NCBI GenBank assembly: GCA_000697335.1
Contig: JNEM01010256.1
Coordinates: 1-19,040, forward strand
Direction: 5' to 3'
Length of the DNA stretch: 19,040 bases
Source of the DNA: Conidiobolus incongruus B7586
Taxonomy: Eukaryota; Entomophthoromycota; Entomophthoromycetes; Entomophthorales; Conidiobolaceae
Shown: positions 1 through 12,319 of the stretch, piece after piece
Layout: each line of letters begins with the position of its first letter
Position numbering within the stretch: the first letter of the stretch is position 1
Position numbers and translations under genes: made by a program
Notes under the pieces: generated by a model
Database searches by the model: none
What the model saw: the letters and a program-made list of their open reading frames with translations, nothing else
Told to the model about the DNA's origin: nothing

Positions 1-871
1 TATCATATATAAAGATAAATAATAGATTTAATATTATTAAATAAAAATTTTATTTTACTATTATTCTTATATAGTTTTAAAAAGGATAATTAACATTTAT
101 AATTATATTCAAATATAATATCAAGAAATAAATAATTAAAAATAATTAAAAAACTAATGGTTATTTTTCCTTAGGAAATTATATAGTTTTATATATAGTA
201 ATAAATTTTTTTAGCTAAATTAATTTTAAATAATACAAAATAATATTTAATTTAAAAATACAATAATTTATTTAACTAAGAAATACTATGATAAAAATAT
301 AAATTTTAGTTCAAGTAAAAAAGTAAGCAAATTCTTAATAATTAAAACTATATTTAATATAACCAAGATTTGATAGTTAAACTAATTGTGTTTTTATAAG
401 CAGCTTCAATTATTTAAGTTCAAATTATTAAATTTTAAGATATATAATATTTTTATTATATAAATAAGTATATAAATCAAATTTTTTAATTTATATAAAT
501 AATTAGTCAGCGAGAATTAAATTTAGAACACTTTTCAATAATGTTTAAAACATGATTTGTTATTTGTAAAATCATGTCTATTCATTATTTAAGATATACT
601 ATTATTAGAGTACAAATGATGGTTTATTGCATTGCATGATGCTGAAATTTTGAAACTTTGAATTCTTAAAGTTCGAATTAGTATAGTAAATAAATTCAAC
701 TTAAAGTAACCAATAAATCATAAAACTGTAATATGTAATATGTAATATCTTATACATGCTCAAAAATAAAATTATGGAAATATAATAAAATTTAATAATA
801 ATAAATATATGCAAAAAAGGATAAAAATAATGAAACAAAGAATGGCGATAGATACAAAATAAGACATGAAA
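1..871. other. AT-rich gene-free stretch
   Basis: This stretch is almost entirely A and T with no credible coding frame. It includes the 3' flank of the minus-strand gene that ends at 872, and part of that flank (roughly 775-860) resembles the sequence downstream of the broken paralogue near 10475-10515. This suggests the duplication carried some 3' flank. The first 500 bases are especially TA-rich, like the right end of the window. I see no RNA gene or recognisable mobile element here. Confidence 0.7.
728..748. repeat. three tandem copies of a 7-base unit
   Basis: The unit gtaatat is repeated three times in perfect tandem. It is a short simple repeat in AT-rich DNA, and no function is implied. 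Confidence 0.8.
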
Positions 872-1747
872 TTAGTATAAATACAAGACATTAAGGATAT
901 CCCGAAGACTAGGTAAAATGGTTTGGTTGGGATGGATTGAAGCGACCAAGCGATCAAATGTTTTTGCACTAGATTCAAGTGCTTCTATTGGAGGAAGAAG
1001 GATTGAGCTGATTGAAGAGGGGTGAACGAGCTTGGACCACAAGCATTCGCTACATACAATGTGTGGTTGGAAGGAGCCATACTCGTCTACCAGGACTGGA
1101 GAGGCAGGAGGCGCAATGGGATATTTAGCCCATTGACTAGGAGAAGGAGCTGGCCAAGACCTGGCGAAGGTGGCAGGAGGTGGCGGAGGAAGGTGAAAGC
1201 GCTGTGGTGATGGATCTTGATGAAAAGCGGAAGGGCGAGGGGAACTTTGGTCAGAAAGAAAAGGAAAGGGAGAAGCTTGGGCGGATACTGGTGAGTTGTT
1301 TTGGGGATGACAGCTTTCGAATAACTTCCATTTTTTGGAAGGAATCAAAAGAGTTTCAGAGTCCTCTTCAAAAAAACGCTTTTGTTGTTTAGATAGTGTT
1401 GAGGTGGAGCTTTCAGGGGTTGAGGGAACTTGATCAAAGGACTGATCATGTTGGATAGTCAGGCAAGGAGAGGTACGCTTGCTGTGGCTAAATTCGCTGA
1501 CACGGACAGGGCTTTGCTCTTTGGAGGGAGACAAAGATGTGGACGGGGTTTGATTAAATTTGTCTGGAGCCTGAGTAGCAAGCCTTTTGGAGCGCCTGGG
1601 AGTGATAGTGATAGAGTCACTATCATTCTTATTGGTTTGGATGGAATTAGCTAAAAACTTGCTAATAGAGTTAGCAGCGGCCCTAGAAAAGGTGCTGTGG
1701 GCAACAGTAAATGAAGTAGGAGGGTTAATAAGGTTGGGGACTTCCAT
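872..1747 (-). CDS. Ser/Pro-rich protein of unknown function, possibly with a cyclin-like C-terminal end
   Basis: This is an open frame of 291 codons in a G+C-rich island, starting at the ATG at 1745-1747. I do not recognise the protein with certainty. Residues 1-220 are low-complexity and rich in Ser, Pro and Thr, with about a dozen S/T-P sites (for example T49, T67, S73, S79, S93, T110, S152, S159, S216) of the type used by proline-directed kinases. A basic patch at 51-55 (RRSKR) and another at 137-141 could be nuclear localisation signals. A proline run lies at 187-191. The only region that looks folded is 222-291: a hydrophobic helix around 229-240, then a segment from F264 through Q275-T276 to L289-Y291. 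This spacing weakly recalls the cyclin box of PHO80/PCL-type fungal cyclins, but the fold would be truncated unless a further exon follows. A diverged, broken paralogue lies at about 9640-10430 on the other strand. That paralogue aligns best in this frame, supporting this strand as the coding one. The function is unknown. Confidence 0.6.
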   Translation of the reverse strand: MEVPNLINPPTSFTVAHSTFSRAAANSISKFLANSIQTNKNDSDSITITPRRSKRLATQAPDKFNQTPSTSLSPSKEQSPVRVSEFSHSKRTSPCLTIQHDQSFDQVPSTPESSTSTLSKQQKRFFEEDSETLLIPSKKWKLFESCHPQNNSPVSAQASPFPFLSDQSSPRPSAFHQDPSPQRFHLPPPPPATFARSWPAPSPSQWAKYPIAPPASPVLVDEYGSFQPHIVCSECLWSKLVHPSSISSILLPPIEALESSAKTFDRLVASIHPNQTILPSLRDILNVLYLY

Positions 1748-1884
1748 TTCGAAATTGATAATTAAAAGATAAAATGAAGAGTAATGGTTAAAGTAAATTT
1801 ATACAAAAATTGTCAAAATTTCAATTTCAACCAAAAATTAAGTTTTTTATTCTATAAAATACTTGAAATATAGTAAGTTTTTAA

Positions 1885-2052
1885 AAAAAAAGATCTGATA
1901 AGAATTTTCGAATCACTAATAAAAGGAATGAATTATTATTACGAAGAATTTATAATAATCAATCATTAAATTCCTTTGAAGTAGAGAAACTTAAGATAAG
2001 GTTACAAGAATATGAGATTTCATTGGAGGAAATGATATGCGAAGATAACTAA
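1885..2052 (+). pseudogene. possible homeodomain-like remnant
   Basis: This 55-codon open stretch between stops has no ATG at its beginning. Its peptide is richer in Glu, Arg and Leu than random AT-rich DNA would give. It contains FRIT followed by LLLRRIYNN, then SFEVEKLKIRLQEYEISLEEM. That order resembles helix 1, loop and helix 2 of a homeodomain (R.RIT, hydrophobic LL..IY, then E...L...L). The diagnostic recognition helix with WFxNxR is not present before the stop, so the match is incomplete. It lies divergently upstream of the Ser/Pro-rich gene. It may be a decayed host gene fragment or a chance frame. Confidence 0.22.
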
Positions 2053-5000
2053 CTGGTAACAATGATTTCATTTCTTACAAACAGTCAAATGGTTAAATAT
2101 TATTGTATTATATGAAGATAATGCACTAAACAGCGTCTTTTATATAAATTAATATCAGAATAAGATATATCAATATTAGATAGTAAATATTAAATTTGGT
2201 TTGGAGTATGAAAATAGTAATAGAAAAATATTAAACAAAATATAGGTGCTATTTCAAATAAAGCAACTTTAATAAAATTAATGATATTGTGATGATAATA
2301 ATCTAGTCAGGAAATTTTTTCAAGCATTTACACTTCGTATAAAGAAACCAACCATATAAGTTACAAATATTATTTAACTTGTATATCAATTAATCATGCT
2401 AAAATCAAAAGATATTAAAAATAGAATGCTAAGATATATAAAATGATTAAATTCAAATTGAAACGCAAGTTGAGGTTTTAATAACGATACGAATCTCCAG
2501 TTATATAATAGCAGAATTTTGCATTAGTAAATATATTAAAGTTATTGAAAATTAGTCAAAATCGAATTCAATGATTTGTGAATAATTGACTATAATAGCA
2601 ATAAATAATAAATTCATATTTTTACAACAGTAATATACTATATATATGGCAACAATATCAAAAAAAATTAGGAATTAAATGCAGTAATCAATAAGATAAT
2701 AATGTTAAAAAATTTTTCAAGTTATTATAATATTTAAATTGAAAATGAATTAGATATGTGATTGATATTGTATTCAATCAAATAATTAGAAAAAATTCAC
2801 TTTGATTTGATAGGAATAAAAAATAAAATTATATTAATATAAAATAACCAATTAAATAAAAAGAATTATTAAACTAATTAGTTAATTGAAATCGATTTTG
2901 ACCAATCACTATTTGAAATAATTAATAGCTTGATCATTTATTATTTAATAATAAATAGATATATGAAAATCTGAATTAATAATAATTATTGAATTAAAAT
3001 TGTTAAAATATTTGGAATCTTGGATCCTGGAAATCGAAATCAAAAATGTTAAATTATGGAGGATCAAGTATGAGTGTTGGGTTATCTATTATATGTATAA
3101 TCAATTTGAATTTATAAATAATAAAATAATCATCTAATATATCACTAAAGAATTTATATGATATATAAAATATATTATTAAAAGTCTAGAATAATTTCTA
3201 ATTAAATGAAACGATTGAAATTAATCAATATCAATGGAAATATTTTTAAAGTATAATGTAAAACCGATCTATAGAAAGATTATTTCTAATTTAGAATCCT
3301 TAATAGACTCATAAAAATTTGAAATTCATTATACTAATTATCATTATAAATAAAAATTACCTTATAATTAATGAAATTGACAATATATAAAAATCAGATA
3401 ATACAGTTGAGTAATTTGAATATATTAAATAAATTAGAAATATGTTTAAGGATGTTGACAAGATTAAGGCATCAAAACTAATAATATTAAAATGTTAATA
3501 AGTACTGAAATTAAATTGAATTGGTATATATTTAGTAACTTTTACATTTAAAAATATGTCTAGCAATTGTCTATGTATAATATTTTAATCATTATATGCT
3601 AATGAAGAATATTGAATATGAAATTATTGAAAATAATTCATTAAACGAATGATACATGTAAGTATGAATTGATTTCAACAAGGTTTCTTTTTGTGGTGAA
3701 TAATTTGAAATTTGAGATTATGGAATAATTCTTGAAATCGTTTAAAATAAAGAGTATAAGGATATACAGTCAAATTAAAAGTTGTGTCAAAAATATTATA
3801 TCAATACCTTGTTGAAACGAATCAGTAACTTGCCTTTAAAACTTTCACATACTTTTTTTTCTCCAAAAAAATTTGAATTTTGATGTTCAAATTCATCAAA
3901 TTTAGCAATTTTATGGATTAAATTAATCCAATCTATATTATCATTCAATGTATTTCACTTATTTAACACTACTTTTGAGCACCACATTAAAAATTTACTT
4001 AAGAAAGACAGGGTAGTATATTAAAAAAGGTTATGTTTACCAAGGAAACATATTAATAAACAATGATAGAATCATGATATATTAATAGAAATAATTTACC
4101 AATAAAAAAATTAACTTACCTAAAAATAAATATATGGTAATTTTAATTTTAAAATACAAAAGGTATGTAAAATAATATTTAATAATGATTTAATTCCAAA
4201 ATATACCCAATAGTTGTTATGAAATTTTAATTTAGTTACAATTCTAGGATCTTATTGATTTCGTTTTTATATTTTTTTAAATTAAATACTTCAATTTCTC
4301 TGTATCAAGTTAATATTCAATACACTCGTCGAAATCTGAAATTGATATTTATGGGGCTTAGTGTGATTTGTTTGATTAAATTAATTACCTATACAGAGAA
4401 GATACTGTGTAACTTGATTAAATGCCATTAAATTAGACTATTAACGTGGCCATAATTAATATATTAATATTGTTATGAATTTATATTTTTCATATTCCAA
4501 AAATTAAATCTCTGTGAAATGAAAAATTCTGGATTATATATAGTGTAAACTATTATATCTTTTGTAAAATTTTAATATAAGAGTACAAAGGTTAGTGCTC
4601 TGTCCAAATTACCTTTAATAATATAAAATTTTTGTTATAATAATTATTCAAACCGAATAATTTCCATGGAATAAAATTATTGTGTTAGTAAATATAGTTT
4701 AATATTAGTTCCTAAGTACCTAAAAATTAAAATAAAAATAAAAATTACTATGGATTATCTATTCTACAAAAAAATTAGAATAATATATTAATCCTTTATA
4801 ATAATCTTTAGAGATATTTTAATAAAGATGACACATTATTATGTGAATATTAGTAAAACATTTCTAATAATTATCAATATAACGCTAAATGGCATATATT
4901 AATGATATTATAAGGTGAAATATCTATATTATTTCAGATGTAATTATTATTAACGAATATTTAAGATATAATATATTATTATTTAAATACCCAATTTTTC

Positions 5001-7339
5001 AATATAAATTATAGTACTGTTGACTTAACATATTGATAAATTGAATAGGTATAATATTACAAATCACATCTGATATTTTATATAGCATATTTACACGAAA
5101 AATTAATAATTTTCAATTTGAATCTATTGTTATGGATATTTACATAATTTTCAAAATATTTTTTATATATTTTATCCATTATTATCTATTAGTAAATTGA
5201 TAATGATTAATATTGAATTCTTTATAATTATTCATGAGTATTCATAATTTATATTGGGAGCCAAATATCATTTCTTCACTTTGAAAAAATGTTGATAGAA
5301 ATATTGAATCTTAAACTTTATTTAATTCTAATACATGTGATGAATTTATGGGACTGATTTATTAATTGGTTTATTTTTAGATTCAAACTGAACTTCCTTT
5401 ATGCTTTTCAATTAAGTACTTAAACAAATTTTCCCTTTAACAATTTTATTTTTAATGTTATTATGATTGTTTCTAAATTGTGTATCAATATTTTTTGAAC
5501 TCTATTAAAGTTTATAAAATTTCACAATTAAATTTTTTTAACTCTATATAAGATATTATGTGATATTGAAACTATATATAATTTGATAAAAAATTATTTC
5601 AATTAATAGTAATATTATTAATTATAATGAGACATTTGAATATATTTTTTTCACAATGGTTCTTTTCATTTGATAAGTCTAAGGAAAATTTGAAATCTTG
5701 ATATAACAAAAATAAACTAGTATGTATAAGTATAATAGATTCTAATCATAAAAAAATTTTTTCTAATAAATTCAATATCATTAATTTTAAACAAATTTCA
5801 GATAATCTAAATTAGATACTTTGATCCCTAATACTTATTGGGTTATGTTACAAAAGATATAAGTCTATCATAAAGTTGGAAGTTCAAAGCTGAATTTAAA
5901 TATTGATGAGAATATATTATAAAAAATAAAATCACTATGTATATATCTCAATGATACTTCTAAATACGATTTGTGGCTATATATTGGTGGTTTAAGAATT
6001 TGGCATTCAATATTCAGAGAAAAAATGCAAAATTATCATGTTTAATCAATTAAATAATTGTCAATCAAAAAAATTACAATAAAACAATTGATTTTAATTC
6101 AATTTGGATTAATGATAAGTAAAACTATATTATTTATATATGTATGTATATATAATCTAACATGAGCGTAATCTTTATATATTTTTACAAGTAATACTAT
6201 ATTTCCATTGTTATCCATTACAATAACTCAAAAATTAGCCAAGTGTTGAAATTTCAGGTGTTTGAGATTAGATAATTATATTTCTAATCGAATATTTACA
6301 AAATAAATGAATAATCAATGGGAGATAAGGTATTAAATATGTATTGCTGAAATTTTGATTTCGAGATTATTATTGAATAACGATTGTATTGTCAAAATGT
6401 AAATTCAATCAATAATATTTTAAATTATAAAATTTATTGACCTATTAACTAGAATAAACTATATTAATATTTAATTAAATTTAAAAAAATTTGAATTAAA
6501 TATATCTATTTATATGCAAATTTAATTAAAAATTATAATCAAATTTGTGTGATTAAATAATGGTTGATACTTATAATAGCGAAAACAAGTCCCATAAATA
6601 AATTACGTGAATTGTCAGAGAATTAAATTAACAATACAAGAACCTATATGGCAATTTTTTAGATTTGTATTAAAAATAAAAAATTACTTATATAAAACAT
6701 ACTATTTCATGAAGAATTGTAACAAAGTCCATAATTCATTTATATAATTATAACATCATAATCAATGCAATATCACTTAATATAAGGAAATATTGGAAAT
6801 TGCGAATATATCTGTGATAATAGAGAGTATCTATTTTTACAGACACATAATTTATATTGATATCTAATTTCTCGTTAATCTGATATATCAATATATTGAT
6901 TAAAAGTACATTTTATCATTAATTTGAAAAATATTTTGAATATTCAAATATTAATAACATTCCATATTGTTAATATTAAGAATTAATAAATAAACTGTCA
7001 AATTATAAATATTTATCCTTTTGATATCAATGTTAGTGAAATATCACTATGTTGATAGATATTTGGATTATATTTATAATATCCAGACTTTAATTCAATG
7101 CCTTTTGATTTTTTGATATATAACTTTGATAATTAATTATTATTAATTTTATAAGATAAATAGCATATAGTAAGACCAATTTTTCTATTATCTTTAAGTA
7201 TCTAAAGTTTAATATTTAAATACTATTATCGACCAAGTTAATACATTTATCTATACCAATTCTTGGATTGGAGTGATTACTACTGTAAAAATTCTATATC
7301 GGTAAAGGTAATCTTTGCATTATTTTAACAATTATAATC

Positions 7340-7357
7340 ATATATATATATATATAA
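7340..7357. repeat. TA dinucleotide run
   Basis: A short uninterrupted alternation of A and T forms a simple microsatellite. Confidence 0.85.
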
Positions 7358-8370
7358 TGCTTTCAGAAGAAGTAAAATTACTCACTATTTAAATAATATA
7401 AAACATTATTTTTGAGGTACTATATTTTACATTTTGACTATAAATATTAATATATTAACTACAACCATGTTAACAATCCAAGTTAATTGGAATACATCCA
7501 TCACTTTATAACTTTTCTGCAAAGGTAATAAATTCAACCTATCACATTGTAGTCAAGACAGTGATTTTAAACTTGGATTGCTGAATTGAATGCACTCCTT
7601 TAAACTAAGTAATCTAATTATTTAATTTAAATCAATTGTGAAAATGGCATTATTAAGGTATTAAAAGAATAATGAATTAAATTGGTTCCATAGTCATATA
7701 TTAGGATTTGAAAGCGATTATCAGTTATATTTTGGAATGATTTCATTGTTAGCTCTTGATTTTTTGAGTTCCAAATTTATAAAATATCTTAATATTTCAA
7801 TAACCGATTAATTTCAAATTCGTAAAATACGTAAGTTACCATTTAATTCATGCAATATATTATGAAGGTTTTTGCTTTAGAATTTTTATGGGTTCAATAC
7901 TTTTTATATTTATTTGATAGTTATCTTTTTTTGATAGTATTAAAAATTACGAGATAAGTAAATATTTAATAACATTATAATTTTAACTAAATATTTTAGA
8001 TATCACTTTTGTTGTAAACATATATGTTCAGTTTTTATTTATGTTAATCTAATTCCCTTATTATTCCATATTTTCAAATTTAAAATCATTTAAGCAAAAT
8101 TTTTGATAAAACAATTCATCTCTCTTATGTTATTCGATCAATGAATTAATTCATATTATTTATTTGTCATATATTATTAAAAATATCAAAATACAGAAAT
8201 CTCTATGTTGCATTGATCATTCATATCATCTTGATACGATCCTTTTATTAAAATATCTTGCAAAATTATTTTTATAGTCAAATAACTAAATCATGTTACT
8301 TGCTTCTTATATTTTGCGAATTTAATTACTTATAATTTTTATATAAATCAATATCCATAATAATTAAATT

Positions 8371-8433
8371 CGCTATTTAACTTATTTAATATGTCTTGAT
8401 GAGTCAACTAAGGATTCCGCTATTTAATTTATT
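8371..8433. repeat. pair of short direct repeats
   Basis: A 16-base unit beginning cgctatttaa occurs at 8371-8386 and again at 8418-8433 with one mismatch, 47 bases apart. It is minor and its function is unknown. Confidence 0.5.
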
Positions 8434-9639
8434 CAAAAACCTGAATAACATGTGTAATTTATCGGGATCTGTTTGCAAATACTAAAAACATTTTGATTGA
8501 TTAAGGTCCATCTTTTCACTTAATTATATTGAATTTATCCTTGCAGTTATATTGGTTATTATACATAAATAATATTAAATATTGCTAAACTAGTTTACGT
8601 TATTTTTGAATCGACATTATTAATCATTAATAACATTTAACTCTATCCTCAATCAATATCAATTAATTGTTAGATTTTTTTTCTTCAATAATCATATTAA
8701 GTCTTATTTTCATCAATGGGTTTATATTATTATAATTATTTGCAAATCACAATCATCTGTTCATCATTATGTAATCATTTTATTCTATATTCCTCTAGTG
8801 ATTATTTTATTTTCACCTCAATATACACAGTAATATATTTGACTGTTACTCTATTATATATTAATGGATATTTTCATCAATTGTAAATATCATAGATACT
8901 AATAGCTATCATTAGATATATCAATTGCTTTAGTTTTAACTGGAGTTTCTTCAATCATTGTTCAGCTAAACAAATTAAATATTATCATAACGTATGCTCT
9001 CGAATTATATTTTTATAAATTATTTTGATATAATTAATTAAAACTTAATTCAATCATCATCTCTATTCATGTTATGTTAAAATTGATTTTAAAACCAAAT
9101 TCAATTAAATCAAACTAATAATTGATAATAAATTTGCTATTTTATTCCATATAGTTGATTGAGTAGTTATTTTGCATTTTATTCAACGCGCTGTCAAAAT
9201 CGATTTAATTAATAATAACATTCAGACCTATTAACAGCCAATGAAACTTGGGTAATTCTTTTGTTCTTCGTCATCAACTCGCACCTCTTTCGATTAATTT
9301 CCCCATATCACACTCATTTCAAACTATTCAACTTTAATAATTTAATACTGTTGGCATTTTCAGGCATTGTAATATTTTGAACATTTTTAATTAATAATTA
9401 TATAGATTTTTGTAAAACATTACTTAATTTAGGAATTATTATAATAAGATAATGTGACTTGGTTAAAATTCAAAATGAGCTGGAAAGGAATATATATTCA
9501 ATGAAACTACTAATAAGATTTTTAACTTTTTATTTCATAGTGAAATTTCATCATATCTTTTCACTTTTATATGCTCTTTCTATCTTATCTCCAAAGGTCA
9601 CACCCAGAGTGATATATAAAAAAGAATCTAATGTTCTGC

Positions 9640-10430
9640 TTGAGTCATTGAACAAAACCACCAATGGCAAAAACTTCATTACTATCACACCCAGTCGCTC
9701 CAGAGGCTTGCTACCCATCCTCCTTCCAAGCCTAATAGGTCCTTATCTTCTTCCACTTCCCTCACAAGGCCAACAACTCCCCTCAGTACCAAAGAATACT
9801 GTGGCAAAAAGCGCACTTCCACTTGCCTTACCATTTAAAGCAGTCAACTCGATCATGGTCACACTATAACAAATCCAACTTCTCCAAGCACTAATCAGAG
9901 CAAGAGCAGGACTGAAGCTACTGAACCTTTCGTAGTTCTTTCTTCAAGACCGAAAGTTTCGAAAAGTTGTCATAGCCAAGTAAACACATCTACACCTAAG
10001 TTTCTGTATGGTCCCCTAGATTATATGAAGAATTTGCTCTCTCATTTCTCCCCAGCAATCGTTCTTATTCCTTTCTTTTATCCCTCTTCATCCATCGCAT
10101 GTTATTAGATTTTTACCAGTGCTATCAATAAGTGAATGGAATCAATATCCAACAGTTCCTCTAGCTTCGCTGATCTTGACATGAATATAGTTCCTTCCAG
10201 CCACATATTGTATGTGGATAATACTTGTGGTCCCAGCTGACTGCGCCCACCTCCAACAATTCGCTTATACTCTCCCAATTCTTTTATTCGATTCAGATCC
10301 ACACCACTCTAACCAGGCTATTGCCCCAATCCACTTCAACCAAATTATTTTGCCAAGCATCCGCGATGTCCTTGGGGACCTTTATCTTGACTATAGTCGG
10401 TATTGTATTATAATTATTTTTATTGCTCAT
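9640..10430 (+). pseudogene. broken paralogue of the Ser/Pro-rich gene
   Basis: This second G+C-rich island encodes, in pieces spread over different frames, the same protein as the minus-strand gene at 872-1747. Anchors in order are FITITPSRSR near 9675 (against SITITPRRSK), KKRTSTCLTI near 9800 (against SKRTSPCLTI), a Ser/Thr-rich part with SKSCHSQ near 9970, SEWNQYPTVPLAS near 10130 (against SQWAKYPIAPPAS), SSFQPHIVC near 10195, and FNQIILPSIRD near 10340 (against PNQTILPSLRD). The reading frame changes several times and stops interrupt it, for example after CLTI and after HIVCG, so no single frame covers it. In the shared blocks several changes are silent in the sense frame (Q, H and L codons), which fits descent from a once-functional gene. 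Nucleotide identity in the last block is roughly 70% by eye, so the copy is old. It points away from its relative across 7.7 kb. Confidence 0.75.
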
Positions 10431-10871
10431 TAATCCTATTTTTATCTATTACATTTATTTCTTTTTATTTTTCTGTATCTATCTAATAATTAATAAATTT
10501 TTATTATATTTAAATAATATTATTCTTCAATTTAATAAGTATAAAAATTAATAAATAAAATTTGAATTAATTAATATAAAATATTAATAATTTAATTCAA
10601 GTAATAACCTTACTTAGGTACTGAGTGTTCAATATAAATTTGACAAATAAATGATGTTCTCCAATTTTTGAGTTTGATTTTAAATTTCAATAATAATTAG
10701 CATTTGGCACTTTTATTGTGATAATATTGAATAAAAAAGTCTTAGCATTATTAAAACTTTTCATAGTTCTCAAACTTAAAATATTAAAATAATTCTAATT
10801 TATTATTGGTTTAAAAACTTTGAAAATTTATATTTAATTAAAATCACTATGAATTATTTAACTTGAATAAT

Positions 10872-10891
10872 TATATATATATATATATATA
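10872..10891. repeat. TA dinucleotide run
   Basis: A simple alternating TA microsatellite of about ten units. Confidence 0.85.
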
Positions 10892-12284
10892 TTTACCTAC
10901 GATATTCAATATATTAAATAATATTAATAATAGAAATTAATGTCTATTTACATTCAAATTTTTGATAAAATATGATAAATTTCTCTTATTTCATTCTAAA
11001 ATAAATTTTAAATTGAGTGAATTTTGAAAAATATTATTTCAATTTAAAATAAAGCTCAATTTTATTAAAATCATTAAACACTAATTTTTATTGATAATAC
11101 TATAATTGGTTTCAATTTAACATGAATTATTAATGACGTAAGGTTAAAAATTCTAAGTAGATATAATTAATACTATCAATAATTTATGATATTGTGAAAA
11201 TTGAATCATATAGACCTTTTATTATTTGATAAAGAAATATATTTAAATACAGGTGGTTGAATAGTGTAAATAAGATATTATATCTAAACTTCGTATTATA
11301 GTATATACAAAATGACAGCTTTTTATATTTTTCAATATTCTAAATATGTAATTTCACGTCAGCAATACTGTTCAATGATCAATCTTGATTACTTAATTTA
11401 CTAAGAAGTTATTACAATATAAATTATTTCAAACTATAATTCTTAAAAAATTATCACTAGATTATTTAATTTATAATCTGTATATAGAATATGTTTAATA
11501 AACTGAGAAAATTAGATGAAAACAGAACTGGATTAATAATATATGCATTTTGACAATAAGAGCAATTAAAATTATAAAATGCACCATATACAAACTAATA
11601 ATATATTATTTTCAGTGCAAAATTGAATTATTAATAAATAATAATTGAATAATTATGAATAATTTAAGAATATTATATATTGTAAACCTACAAATAGTAT
11701 AAATTATGAAAAATACTTACGATTGTAACAACTAGGAAATTAAACATTATATTTAAAATTGAATTCCCTATAAAAAAACTGAATCGAACAATATAGTTAA
11801 AATGAATGGACAAAATATATCATAATAAGGATTTTGGATTATTATATAAAATTTATAAAATAATTTTAATATATTTGGTTAATAATACTTATATATTAAC
11901 CAAATCTGATCCATTATTATCGAAACTATATATTAATAATTAATAGTGGAATATAAGTTATGATGCAAAAAAAACTTATGCATTGTTAATTTTAAGCTCA
12001 TAGATCGATGAATATAAATCTTATGATTTGTAAATATAATTGAAATATACTAGCATTGTGGTATTAAAAGTATTAGATGATACATAAAACTTTTTAATGA
12101 GATTGTTTGGTTTTATGAAAATAAGTGTCCATTATTTTTATAAAAAATTGATGGTATTTTAATAACTCACACAATATTTAGAATACTTGTCATTTATTTA
12201 TTGTAAAACAATGAATTAGAAGCTAAAAGCTTACAATTCAAATTAATACTTAAATAATAATCATGAAAACCATATAAAATAATA

Positions 12285-12290
12285 TTTATT
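12285..12290 (-). terminator. candidate polyadenylation signal
   Basis: On the minus strand this reads AATAAA, about 30 bases beyond the stop codon of the aminoacylase-like gene. That is a normal place for a polyadenylation signal. In such AT-rich DNA the hexamer is also expected by chance. Confidence 0.35.
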
Positions 12291-12319
12291 TGATATCAAA
12301 ATAATCAATAACTTCAATT

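Larger units (their letters stand above)
1748..9458. other. 7.7 kb AT-rich core without an intact gene
   Basis: No frame here has gene-like length or composition. Base content differs from the window ends: there are more CA and TG steps, and a strand asymmetry is visible by eye. G exceeds C near 2-4 kb (G 22, C 8 over 3001-3120), while C exceeds G near 8-9.4 kb (C 29, G 11 over 8641-8820). The core is bounded on both sides by copies of the same Ser/Pro-rich gene pointing outward. Apart from the possible remnant at 1885-2052, a TA run and a short direct repeat, I see nothing to annotate. It could be decayed duplicated DNA, a recombination-poor or centromere-like tract, or simply a large intergenic region. 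Confidence 0.65.
10431..12319. other. AT-rich gene-free stretch
   Basis: I see no credible coding frame, RNA gene or mobile element. The left edge (to about 10515) is homologous-looking 3' flank of the broken paralogue. The right edge is the 3' flank of the aminoacylase-like gene ending at 12320. Confidence 0.7.

Noticed and set aside
772-978. Minus-strand 68-residue hydrophobic frame
   Set aside because: It overlaps the 3' end of the Ser/Pro-rich gene in another frame, and its Phe/Leu/Ile content is what T-rich DNA gives by chance.
1022-1772. Plus-strand frames opposite the Ser/Pro-rich gene
   Set aside because: They are antisense shadows. One shares LGPQ, TYN and WLEG with the antisense of the broken copy (10105-10302), but the shared block also has silent changes in the sense frame, so ordinary sense conservation explains it.
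8394-8405. Hammerhead-ribozyme-like core cttgatgagtc
   Set aside because: The essential C of CUGAUGA is a U here, and no paired stem or GAAA partner follows at the right distance.
1748-9458. Inserted mitochondrial DNA
   Set aside because: AT content alone suggested it, but I recognise no mitochondrial protein, rRNA or tRNA sequence.
9459-9869. 136-residue plus-strand frame as an intact gene
   Set aside because: Its first 60 or so residues are AT-rich low complexity, and the rest is one of several frames of the broken paralogue.
10212-10433. Two short overlapping plus-strand frames as small genes
   Set aside because: Both are pieces of the broken paralogue in different frames, ending with the same motif as the intact copy.
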